A stretch of 11,423 bases of DNA, taken from the NCBI GenBank assembly GCA_023229725.1, contig JALNYR010000078.1, positions 1-11,423 on the forward strand, read 5' to 3'. Origin of the DNA: Dehalococcoidia bacterium (GTDB lineage: Bacteria > Chloroflexota > Dehalococcoidia > GIF9 > AB-539-J10). Positions 6,387 through 11,423 of this stretch are shown in pieces; the first letter of the stretch is position 1; every line of letters starts with the position of its first letter. The position numbers and the translations under genes were made by a program. The notes below the pieces were generated by a model, which was not told the origin of the DNA, did not search any database, and worked only from the letters and a program-made list of their open reading frames with translations.

Positions 6387-6698
6387 TCAGTCAAGCACTT
6401 CCTGGCAGGTCCGACAGAACCGTACTTTGCGGCCATCTTCAAGGGTCCGGAAACCTACCCTGGCGGGTTTCTTGCACTTGCTGCACAGCAGCATCACATT
6501 GGACGCGTGAAGCGGCGCTTCCAGCTCCACGATACCCGCCTGTCTCGCCGCCCTGCGGGCGCGCGAGTGGCGTTTAATCATGTTCAATCCCTCGACGACG
6601 ATCCGATTGTCCCTGGGCAGTGAGCGCCGCACCTTGCCCTTCTTGCCACGGTCCTTGCCACTGATGACAAGCACCATGTCGTTCTTCTTGATATTCAC
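6387..6698 (-). CDS. rplX: Ribosomal protein uL24 with C-terminal zinc ribbon (GTG start)
   Basis: uL24 initiates 50S assembly and lies near the exit of the peptide tunnel. From GTG at 6698 the product has 103 residues. The N-terminal KOW motif is clear: KKNDMVLVISGKDRGKKGKV (4-23). The C-terminal third carries Cys72, Cys75, Cys95 and Cys98 in a CxxC...CxxC ribbon, a pattern found in many non-enteric bacteria and absent from E. coli uL24. The frame is open upstream to 6806, but that overlaps rplN and has no family resemblance; the GTG lies one base after the rplN stop and is preceded by GGAGGT (6707-6712) at 8 nt, which decides the start. Confidence 0.97.
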   Translation of the reverse strand: MNIKKNDMVLVISGKDRGKKGKVRRSLPRDNRIVVEGLNMIKRHSRARRAARQAGIVELEAPLHASNVMLLCSKCKKPARVGFRTLEDGRKVRFCRTCQEVLD

Positions 6699-6699
6699 T

Positions 6700-7068
6700 T
6701 CAGATGACCTCCGGAGCAAGCGAGATGATCTTGGTGAAGTCCTTCTCCCGCAGCTCCCTGGCAACCGGCCCGAAGATGCGGCTGCCCTTGGGATTGTTCT
6801 TGTCACCGAGAACGACCACTGCGTTCTCGTCGAATCTCACGTACGCACCGTTGGAGCGCCTGAACGGCCTCACTTCCCGGACGACGACAGCCTTCACCAC
6901 CTCACCTTCCTTCACCGCACCGTGAGGGGCAGCCTGCTTCACGGAGGCAACGATGACGTCACCCACGTGTGCGTAGCGCCGATGGCTACCGCCGGGGATG
7001 TTGATGCACATCACTTCCTTGGCCCCCGTGTTGTCGGCGACCTTGAGTCGAGTGTAGGTCTGGATCAT
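6700..7068 (-). CDS. rplN: Ribosomal protein uL14
   Basis: uL14 is a small beta-barrel protein at the subunit interface of the 50S subunit, part of bridge B8 and the binding site of the silencing factor RsfS. The 122-residue length is exactly the norm. It starts MIQTYTRLKVADNTGAKEVMCI and includes GGSHRRYAHVGDVIVASVK, VREVRPFRRSNGAYVRFDENAVV, the strongly conserved GTRIFGPVARELR-like segment (here GSRIFGPVARELREK) and KIISLAPEVI at the end. ATG at 7068 overlaps the rpsQ stop in an ATGA junction (4-nt overlap), so translation of the two is probably coupled. In E. coli this is the first gene of spc; no promoter is visible here and S10 and spc appear continuous. Confidence 0.98.
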   Translation of the reverse strand: MIQTYTRLKVADNTGAKEVMCINIPGGSHRRYAHVGDVIVASVKQAAPHGAVKEGEVVKAVVVREVRPFRRSNGAYVRFDENAVVVLGDKNNPKGSRIFGPVARELREKDFTKIISLAPEVI

Positions 7069-7349
7069 TTCTCACCGCCCTGGTCCGGCACAACTGACGC
7101 CTTCCCGGCCACCGGGGCATCCTCCCTGCTCACCACACGCCATCGCTTCCTGGCCGAGAGCGGCCTGGTCTCGACAATCTCGACCACATCGCCAACGTGG
7201 CACGCGCCCGACTCATCGTGAGCCATGAACTTGCGTACGCGGCGCATCAGCTTCCTGTACAACGGATGACGCCTCGTCGACTCGACGGCCACGACGACCG
7301 TCTTGCTCATCTTGTCGCTCACAACACGACCCTTGATAGTCTCCTTCAT
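7065..7349 (-). CDS. rpsQ: Ribosomal protein uS17
   Basis: uS17 is an OB-fold protein and primary 16S rRNA binder in the lower 30S body. From ATG at 7349 it has 94 residues, starting MKETIKGRVVSDKMSKTVVV, with RRHPLYRKLMRRVRKFMAHDE, GDVVEIVETRPLSARKRWRVV and a C-terminal tail about ten residues longer than E. coli S17. A GTG three codons upstream (7358), overlapping the rpmC stop, is also open in frame. I prefer ATG because AGGTGA (7355-7360) sits 5 nt before it and would overlap the GTG itself. The stop overlaps the rplN start (ATGA). Confidence 0.96.
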   Translation of the reverse strand: MKETIKGRVVSDKMSKTVVVAVESTRRHPLYRKLMRRVRKFMAHDESGACHVGDVVEIVETRPLSARKRWRVVSREDAPVAGKASVVPDQGGEK

Positions 7350-7354
7350 GGTAT

Positions 7355-7360
7355 TCACCT
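7355..7360 (-). promoter_or_regulatory. Ribosome binding site that decides the rpsQ start
   Basis: AGGTGA on the minus strand sits 5 nt before the ATG at 7349 and contains the rpmC stop codon TGA. Its placement makes the ATG a better start than the in-frame GTG at 7358, which lies within the site. Confidence 0.65.
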
Positions 7361-7552
7361 GATGCCCAACTCTCTCTCGCGCCGTACTGTCTTGAGCCGG
7401 GCGACCCGCTTCTTCACGTTAGCCAGCTCACGGTGGTTGACCAGTTGCCTGCTCGCCACACGCACGCTGAGACTCACCAGAGCCTGATCCGACTCATCGA
7501 TTTGCGTCTTTATCTCCGCATCGGAAAGTGCGCGAACCTCTTCAACTTTCAA
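7355..7552 (-). CDS. rpmC: Ribosomal protein uL29 (TTG start)
   Basis: uL29 is a two-helix 50S protein at the tunnel exit, next to uL23 and contacting trigger factor and SRP. The 65-residue product is family length. It begins (M)KVEEVRALSDAEIKTQIDES and keeps the conserved second-helix core LVNHRELANVKKRVARLKTV. The start is TTG at 7552, which overlaps the end of rplP by 11 nt. It is backed by an eight-base Shine-Dalgarno, GGAGGTGA (7559-7566), at 6 nt. No ATG or GTG lies nearby in frame at the homologous N-terminus. The TGA stop overlaps the alternative GTG of rpsQ. Confidence 0.95.
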   Translation of the reverse strand: MKVEEVRALSDAEIKTQIDESDQALVSLSVRVASRQLVNHRELANVKKRVARLKTVRRERELGIR

Positions 7553-7967
7553 CCTGGCTCACCTCCCGCTCCACGAGACTGGTGTCAATTGGCAGCTTGT
7601 ACGATGCCAGATGGATTGCCTCTTTGGCCATCGCCTCGGTCACACCACCCAACTCGAACAGGATCTTGCCGCGTCTGACGACAGCCACCCAGTGGTCGGG
7701 AGCACCCTTACCACCACCCTGCCGTGTCTCAGCCGGCTTCTTGGTGGCGGACTTGTCCGGGAACACCCGTATCCACAGTTTGCCTCCGGTTCGAAGAAAC
7801 CGGACAAACACACGGCGCGCGGCCTCTATCTGCTGCGCCGTCAGCCATGCATTGGCATCGGCACACATGCCGTAATCGCCAAACGCAAGCGTCGCGCCGC
7901 TGTGGGCCGAGCCCAGCCTGCGGCCGCGATGCATCTTACGATATTTCACTCGTTTCGGTTGTAGCAC
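7542..7967 (-). CDS. rplP: Ribosomal protein uL16 (GTG start)
   Basis: uL16 is a late-assembling 50S protein that helps shape the A-site region and is needed for tRNA accommodation. The 141-residue product starts (M)LQPKRVKYRKMHRGR and includes FGDYGMCADANAWLTAQQIEAARR, GGKLWIRVFPDKSATKKPAETRQGGGKGAPDHWVAVV and the end LASYKLPIDTSLVER. These follow the family consensus closely; the ETR(M/Q)GxGKGA loop projects towards the peptidyl transferase centre. GTG at 7967 is preceded by AGGAGG (7972-7977). The first 32 nt lie inside the 3' end of rpsC in another frame. Confidence 0.97.
   Translation of the reverse strand: MLQPKRVKYRKMHRGRRLGSAHSGATLAFGDYGMCADANAWLTAQQIEAARRVFVRFLRTGGKLWIRVFPDKSATKKPAETRQGGGKGAPDHWVAVVRRGKILFELGGVTEAMAKEAIHLASYKLPIDTSLVEREVSQVES
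7559..7566 (-). promoter_or_regulatory. Strong Shine-Dalgarno for the rpmC TTG start
   Basis: GGAGGTGA, a near-perfect complement to the 16S rRNA 3' end, lies 6 nt before TTG at 7552, inside the last codons of rplP. It supports the TTG call and compensates for a weak start codon. Confidence 0.75.
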
Positions 7968-8607
7968 GATGCCTCCTCGCCTCTGGCAGAATCTCGCCCT
8001 TGAACACCCACACCTTCACGCCGATGCGCCCCATGATCGTGTGCGCCTCGGTGAAGCCGTAGTCGATGTCGGCCCTCAAGGTATGCAGGGGCATTCTGCC
8101 CTCATGAAGTGACTGTCTGCGGGCGATTTCCGCGCCCCCAAGTCGACCACCCACCCTGATCCTCACACCCTGAGCGCCGGCCTGCAGTGTGCGGAACGAC
8201 GCCTGCTTCATAACTCGCCGATAGGGGACTCTCGCCTCCAGGCGTTCGGCGATGTTGAACGCCACGAGCATCGCGACTGTCTCGGGTTGGTCCACCTCGC
8301 GAATCGTGAGGCGCACACGCTCCTGGACAGCCTGCTCAAGCTCGAGGCGCAGAGCCTCGACGTTCTGGCCGCCGCGGCCGATGAGAATGCCCGGACGCGC
8401 AGAATGGACAGTGACGAACACCTCGCTGCCGGTTCGCTCGATGTCGACACGCGCGATGCCGCACTCGCGGGCGCGCCGCTGCAGCACTCGCCGCAACTTG
8501 ATGTCCTGCTCGAGCAGAGCGGCGTAGCCCTTGCCGGCATACCATTTCGCCTGCCACTCCTTGGTGATGCCCAGCCTGAAACCAGTCGGATTTACTTTCT
8601 GACCCAA
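7936..8607 (-). CDS. rpsC: Ribosomal protein uS3 (TTG start)
   Basis: uS3 lines the mRNA entry channel of the 30S subunit, with helicase activity there together with uS4 and uS5. The 223-residue product starts (M)GQKVNPTGFRLGITKEW. A KH type II domain carries the GxxG loop at 77-80 (LIGRGGQNV). The C-terminal domain has RIRVGGRLGGAEIAR (149-163), LHTLRADIDYGFTEAHT and GVKVWVFKGE. The start is TTG at 8607, two bases after the rplV stop; the GQKVNP start is universal so the position is certain. AGGAGG (8615-8620) lies 7 nt upstream. The last ten residues overlap rplP. Confidence 0.98.
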   Translation of the reverse strand: MGQKVNPTGFRLGITKEWQAKWYAGKGYAALLEQDIKLRRVLQRRARECGIARVDIERTGSEVFVTVHSARPGILIGRGGQNVEALRLELEQAVQERVRLTIREVDQPETVAMLVAFNIAERLEARVPYRRVMKQASFRTLQAGAQGVRIRVGGRLGGAEIARRQSLHEGRMPLHTLRADIDYGFTEAHTIMGRIGVKVWVFKGEILPEARRHRATTETSEIS

Positions 8608-8609
8608 GT

Positions 8610-8942
8610 CTAGGCCTCCTCCACGAGCACGGTGACATGGCTCGAGCGCTTCAGGATGGGGCTGATCCTGCCCCTCGCCTGCGGGCGGAACCTCTTCAAC
8701 GTCCGTCCTTCGTCCGCGTTGATAGCGACGATGCGCAGGTCACCCGACGGCGTCTGGTAGTTGTTCTCCGCGTTGGCAGCAGCCGACTTCACGACCTTGG
8801 CGACGGCCCGGGCGGCCGGGCTCGGCATGAAACTCAAGGTCGCAAGAGCGTCGCTCACCTTCTTGCCTCGCACGAGATTGACGATCAGCCGCACCTTCCG
8901 CGGCGGCATTCCGATATCCTTGGCAACAACCTTAACCTTCAT
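8610..8942 (-). CDS. rplV: Ribosomal protein uL22
   Basis: uL22 has a globular surface domain and a long beta-hairpin that reaches into the peptide tunnel, where it helps form the constriction and affects macrolide action. The 110-residue product is typical. Visible segments are KDIGMPPRKVRLIVNLVRGK (9-28), KVVKSAAANAENNY (49-62) and the hairpin region DEGRTLKRFRPQARGRISPI, followed by KRSSHVTVLVEE. No insertion or deletion in the hairpin is evident against the usual spacing. ATG at 8942 follows the rpsS stop by 11 nt, with AGAGGTTG as ribosome site. Confidence 0.98.
   Translation of the reverse strand: MKVKVVAKDIGMPPRKVRLIVNLVRGKKVSDALATLSFMPSPAARAVAKVVKSAAANAENNYQTPSGDLRIVAINADEGRTLKRFRPQARGRISPILKRSSHVTVLVEEA
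8615..8620 (-). promoter_or_regulatory. Shine-Dalgarno for the rpsC TTG start
   Basis: AGGAGG at an ideal 7-nt spacing from TTG (8607), located in the final codons of rplV. Together with the universal GQKVNP N-terminus it fixes the rpsC start. Confidence 0.75.
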
Positions 8943-8953
8943 GTCTACAACCT

Positions 8954-9241
8954 CTACCGTTTCACGGCAGCGGCAGCCTTAGCCTTGGCTACATGCCCTC
9001 TGAATGTATACGTCGGCACGAACTCACCGAGCTTGTGACCGACCATGTTCTCGGTGATGAATATCGGGACGTGCTTCCGCCCGTTGTGGACTGCGATGTT
9101 GTGGCCGATCATCGACGGCAGCACCGTCGAGGCGCGAGCCCACGTCCGGATAATCGTCCTCTCGCCCGACTTGTTGAGAGCGTCAATCTTCTTGACGAGC
9201 TTCGGGTGGCAGTAAGGCCCCTTCCTCAATGATCTTGACAT
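8954..9241 (-). CDS. rpsS: Ribosomal protein uS19
   Basis: uS19 forms a complex with uS13 in the 30S head and takes part in inter-subunit bridges. The 95-residue product begins MSRSLRKGPYCHPKLVKKI and contains RTIIRTWARASTVLPSMIGH, IAVHNGRKHVPIFITENMVGHKLGEFVPT and YTFRGH, all close to consensus. The C-terminal tail is alanine/lysine-rich (AKAKAAAAVKR), as often seen. ATG at 9241 lies a single base after the rplB stop, and GGGGAGAG at the rplB end serves as ribosome site. Confidence 0.98.
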   Translation of the reverse strand: MSRSLRKGPYCHPKLVKKIDALNKSGERTIIRTWARASTVLPSMIGHNIAVHNGRKHVPIFITENMVGHKLGEFVPTYTFRGHVAKAKAAAAVKR

Positions 9242-9242
9242 A

Positions 9243-10064
9243 CTACTCTCCCCGCCTGACTATGAAGCGATCGGACACCGTGCGAGTTCGCGTCTTCTTG
9301 CCGTAGGCCGGCTTTCCCCAGGGCGTCTTCGGAGGGAAGCCACGCGGCGTCTTGCCCTCACCACCGCCGTGGGGGTGATCACGAGGCGTCATGGCGGTAC
9401 CTCTCACAGTCGGCCGTACGCCCAGCCATCTGACCGCGCCAGCCTTCCCGTACTTGATATTCTTGTGCTCGACGTTGCCCAACAGGCCCACCGTCGCCAT
9501 GCACGTGCAGTGAATGCGTCGCAGTTCCTGCGAAGGAAGACGCAACACAACGTAGTCGCCTTCCTTGCCCATCAGCTGAGCAGACCCGCCGGCGCTGTGC
9601 ACAATCTGCCCCCCCCTGCCCGGGGTGAGCTCGACATTGTGCACCTGGGTGCCGACAGGGATCGAGCCAAGAGGCAGGGCGTTGCCTGGCTTGATGGGAA
9701 CGTCATGCCCCGCCAGCACGGTATCTCCCACTTCGAGACCCTGCGGGGCAAGTATGTAGCGCTTGTCGCCATCCGCATAGACGATGAGGGCGATATGCGC
9801 CGAACGATTGGGGTCGTACTCGACGCTCGAAACCTGCCCCGGCACGTCCATCTTGTTGCGCTTGAAATCGATGAGACGCAGCATGCGCTTGCTGCCGCCG
9901 CCACGATGCCGCACCGTGATGACACCGCGGCTGTTTCGACCGGCGTTCTTCGTTGCGGGCGTCAGTAGCGACTTGGTCGGAGGAGTGCGCGTCAGTTCCT
10001 CCGAGGCCGTCGATACCTTCCCTCTCATTCCTGGAGATGTGGGTCTGTATGTCTTCAGAGCCAT
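9243..10064 (-). CDS. rplB: Ribosomal protein uL2
   Basis: uL2 is a primary 23S rRNA binder essential for subunit joining and close to the peptidyl transferase centre. The 273-residue product matches the usual length. It starts MALKTYRPTSPGMRGKV; the core has RNSRGVITVRHRGGGSKR (43-60), DFKRNK (66-71), an OB-fold and an SH3-like barrel with TPGRGGQIVHSAGGSAQL. The C-terminal loop GTAMTPRDHPHGGGEGKTP (222-240) includes the universally important His230. ATG at 10064 is preceded by a 48-nt gap after the bS22-like gene and a GAGGAAG/AAGG ribosome site. A run of eight G (coding strand, near 9609-9616) lies within the GRGGQI codons and does not disturb the frame. Confidence 0.98.
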   Translation of the reverse strand: MALKTYRPTSPGMRGKVSTASEELTRTPPTKSLLTPATKNAGRNSRGVITVRHRGGGSKRMLRLIDFKRNKMDVPGQVSSVEYDPNRSAHIALIVYADGDKRYILAPQGLEVGDTVLAGHDVPIKPGNALPLGSIPVGTQVHNVELTPGRGGQIVHSAGGSAQLMGKEGDYVVLRLPSQELRRIHCTCMATVGLLGNVEHKNIKYGKAGAVRWLGVRPTVRGTAMTPRDHPHGGGEGKTPRGFPPKTPWGKPAYGKKTRTRTVSDRFIVRRGE

Positions 10065-10112
10065 GAGCCTTGCTTCCTCTACTGCTGCTCAGGGTCGATC
10101 AATCGCCCTGGC

Positions 10113-10208
10113 CTAGACATGACGGCGCTGCCATCTGGTCTTCTTCAGCAGCTTCTTGTGCTGATGCTTCGTGATCTTCTTCTTGCGCCACTTAAGTACT
10201 GATCCCAT
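10113..10208 (-). CDS. bS22-like (AURKAIP1/COX24, mS38 family) ribosomal microprotein
   Basis: A 31-codon gene, ATG at 10206-10208 to TAG at 10113-10115, fills the rplW-rplB gap. The product begins MGSVLKWRKKK and carries HKKLLKKTRWQRR before ending HV; over half its residues are Lys, Arg or His. This matches what I remember of the AURKAIP1/COX24 family: mycobacterial bS22 (starting MGSV, with KxHRKLLRxTRxQRR) and the C-terminal part of mitochondrial mS38, which thread through small-subunit rRNA near the decoding region. The ATG overlaps the rplW stop (TAATG), and GAGGG (10215-10219) sits 6 nt upstream, so it should be coupled to rplW. Role as a 30S subunit protein is inferred from family and location. 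It is too short for most gene callers. Confidence 0.9.
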   Translation of the reverse strand: MGSVLKWRKKKITKHQHKKLLKKTRWQRRHV

Positions 10209-10492
10209 TACACGCCCTCAAAGTAAGCAATTTTGTCGCCCGACTTCAGGCTGACAATCGCCTTCTTCCACGGAGATGATGGCACCTGCCTTCTACCCTT
10301 CCGCTTCGTCTTCCCGGGCACGGTCACGACATTCACGTCGACCACATGCACGTTGAACGCCTTCTCAACCGCCGACTTGACCTGCACCTTATTGGCGGTG
10401 CGGGCAACCTCGAAGACGTACTTATCCTCCTCCTGGAGTTCGGTCGCCTTCTCGGTGATCAGCGGGCGACGGACGATGTCATGCAGATTCAT
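10208..10492 (-). CDS. rplW: Ribosomal protein uL23
   Basis: uL23 lies at the tunnel exit and is the main docking point for trigger factor and SRP. From ATG at 10492 it has 94 residues: MNLHDIVRRPLITEKATEL, KYVFEVARTANKVQVKSAVE (25-44), FNVHVVDVNVVTVPGKTKRKGRR and a C-terminal strand ending KIAYFEGV. A GTG two codons upstream (10498) is also in frame. I prefer ATG because AGGGGGAG (10498-10505) sits 5 nt before it and overlaps the GTG. The start overlaps the rplD end by 14 nt, and the TAA stop shares a base with the start of the bS22-like gene. Confidence 0.96.
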   Translation of the reverse strand: MNLHDIVRRPLITEKATELQEEDKYVFEVARTANKVQVKSAVEKAFNVHVVDVNVVTVPGKTKRKGRRQVPSSPWKKAIVSLKSGDKIAYFEGV

Positions 10493-11126
10493 TGCCACTC
10501 CCCCTGCTCCCCCAGATTGCCTCCATCCTGCGGAGTGCGGGGACCGTCACTATCATCCTGCCGGCCGACATCACGTCGAGCGTGCTCAATGTGGCACACG
10601 GCTTGACCGAGGTCCCCGGGAGGTTTCTCGCGGACAGGTAGATCGCGGGCTGAGACTCAGGCGTCACAATCAACGTCGACGTCGACTTGCCTGCGCTCGC
10701 GAGCAGCGCCGCCACATCTTTCGTCCGCGGCTGCTGCACATCGAGTTCCTCAATCACCCACAGCTCTCCTGTGCGAAGCTTCATCGACAGTGCACAGGCC
10801 AGAGCGAGACGGCGCATCTTCTTCGGAAACCGCTGGCGATAGGATCGCGGGCTCGGGCCAAACACGATGCCTCCACCACGCATCAACGGCGACTTAATGC
10901 TGCCGCGCCGTGCATGTCCGGTTCCCTTCTGTGCATATAGTTTGCGCGTGCTGCCCGACACTTCGCCGCGCGACTTCACACACGCCGTGCCCTGCCGCTT
11001 GTTCGCCAGCAGACACGTGACCGCCTGGTGAACCACACCCTCGCGAAATGCCACGTCAAACACGCTGTCGTCGAGGTCGATCTCGCCGACGACCTGTCCC
11101 TGTATGTTGTGGACCGGAGTCTTCAC
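10479..11126 (-). CDS. rplD: Ribosomal protein uL4 (GTG start)
   Basis: uL4 has a globular domain on the 50S surface and a long loop lining the peptide tunnel opposite uL22; in E. coli it also autoregulates the S10 operon through the leader upstream of rpsJ, which is outside this window. From GTG at 11126 it has 215 residues, beginning (M)KTPVHNIQGQVVGEIDLDD. The tunnel loop spans about 50-95 with KLYAQKGTGHARRGSIKSP and RGGGIVFGPSPRSY, both consensus. The C-terminal half has LDVQQPRTKDVAALL and SARNLPG. GTG lies one base after the rplC stop. The frame is open to 11171, but that part overlaps rplC and is unrelated. Confidence 0.96.
   Translation of the reverse strand: MKTPVHNIQGQVVGEIDLDDSVFDVAFREGVVHQAVTCLLANKRQGTACVKSRGEVSGSTRKLYAQKGTGHARRGSIKSPLMRGGGIVFGPSPRSYRQRFPKKMRRLALACALSMKLRTGELWVIEELDVQQPRTKDVAALLASAGKSTSTLIVTPESQPAIYLSARNLPGTSVKPCATLSTLDVMSAGRMIVTVPALRRMEAIWGSRGSGNESA
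10498..10505 (-). promoter_or_regulatory. Ribosome binding site that decides the rplW start
   Basis: AGGGGGAG on the minus strand, inside the last codons of rplD, is 5 nt before ATG at 10492. It overlaps the alternative GTG at 10498, making that codon an unlikely start. Confidence 0.65.
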
Positions 11127-11127
11127 C

Positions 11128-11423
11128 TTATTTACCCGCCTTCTCGACGATGACAACGCCGCCGTTTGCACCCGGCACTGCGCCGTGCACCAGCAGCAAG
11201 TTCCGCTCAGCGTCGATCCGCACCACCTTGAGACCGGCTGCCGTCACGTGCGCATCGCCCATGTGGCCTGCCATTCTCTTGCCCTTCAGGACACGCCCGG
11301 GGGTCGTGGTTGAGCCAATGGCACCGGGAGCGCGATGTCGGTCCGACTGACCGTGCGTCTTGGGACCGCCCTGGAAATGATATCGCTTGACGCCGCCCGC
11401 AAAGCCCATGCCTTTCGACCACC
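11128..11423 (-). CDS. rplC: Ribosomal protein uL3, C-terminal part (truncated by window edge)
   Basis: The last 97 or so codons of uL3 are present; the frame is open to the window end, so the Met codon at 11409 is internal rather than a start. The visible part begins WSKGMGFAGGVKRYHFQGG, continues with PKTHGQSDRHRAPGAIGS, and PGRVLKGKRMAGHMGD, all consensus for the uL3 loop that reaches the peptidyl transferase centre. The end is IVEKAGK. uL3 is one of the first proteins to bind 23S rRNA. The TAA stop is one base before the rplD GTG. The start of the gene, and probably rpsJ, lie beyond the right edge. Confidence 0.97.
   Translation of the reverse strand, partial: WSKGMGFAGGVKRYHFQGGPKTHGQSDRHRAPGAIGSTTTPGRVLKGKRMAGHMGDAHVTAAGLKVVRIDAERNLLLVHGAVPGANGGVVIVEKAGK

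Noticed and set aside
6545..6565. GC-rich inverted repeat (CGCCCTGCGGGCG) resembling a terminator stem
   Set aside because: It lies within the arginine/alanine-rich codons of rplX and is not followed by a T-run on either strand.
6699..6806. N-terminal extension of rplX
   Set aside because: It overlaps rplN and is unrelated to uL24; GTG at 6698 with GGAGGT upstream is the proper start.
9609..9616. Run of eight C on the plus strand (eight G in rplB), possible slippage site
   Set aside because: The rplB frame is intact through it and encodes the conserved GRGGQI, so there is no sign of frameshifting; worth only a read-level check.

Overview
This window is a nearly gap-free ribosomal protein cluster (S10-spc-alpha type), read entirely from the minus strand, so transcription runs from position 11423 down to 1. 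It holds 26 genes: 24 complete, one truncated at each end. In transcription order they are rplC (C-terminal part), rplD, rplW, a tiny bS22-like gene, rplB, rpsS, rplV, rpsC, rplP, rpmC, rpsQ, rplN, rplX, rplE, rpsN, rpsH, rplF, rplR, rpsE, rplO, secY, adk, map, infA, rpmJ and rpsM (N-terminal part). Every other long open frame, including all plus-strand ones, is a shadow of these genes.

The DNA is GC-rich and bacterial. The features that bear on lineage are the zinc-type 61-residue uS14, the C-terminal zinc ribbon on uL24, zinc-type bL36, a zinc-type LID in Adk, the secY-adk-map-infA-rpmJ-rpsM order, no rpmD between rpsE and rplO, and a 31-codon bS22-like gene between rplW and rplB. From remembered family resemblance I infer Chloroflexota, perhaps a Dehalococcoidia-like lineage. 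This is tentative; only a phylogeny of the concatenated proteins would settle it.

Layout: positions 7065-11423 correspond to the S10 operon (rplC to rpsQ), 1953-7068 to the spc operon (rplN to secY), 318-1936 to adk-map-infA, and 1-251 to the start of the alpha operon. Junctions are very tight: many are 1-nt gaps, ATGA/TAATG/TTGA-type stop-start fusions, or overlaps of 11-32 nt, which suggests translational coupling. Seven of the 24 complete genes start with GTG or TTG, usually supported by a clear Shine-Dalgarno sequence. No gap reaches 70 bases. The largest, 66 nt between infA and rpmJ, contains a near-consensus sigma-70 promoter (TTGACA, 17 nt, TATCAT) that should give the alpha operon its own transcription start.

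Together these genes supply both ribosomal subunits, initiation factor IF-1, the SecY translocon channel, the enzyme that removes N-terminal methionine from new proteins, and adenylate kinase. The two most notable observations are the bS22-like microprotein gene, short enough to be skipped by common gene callers, and the internal alpha-operon promoter.
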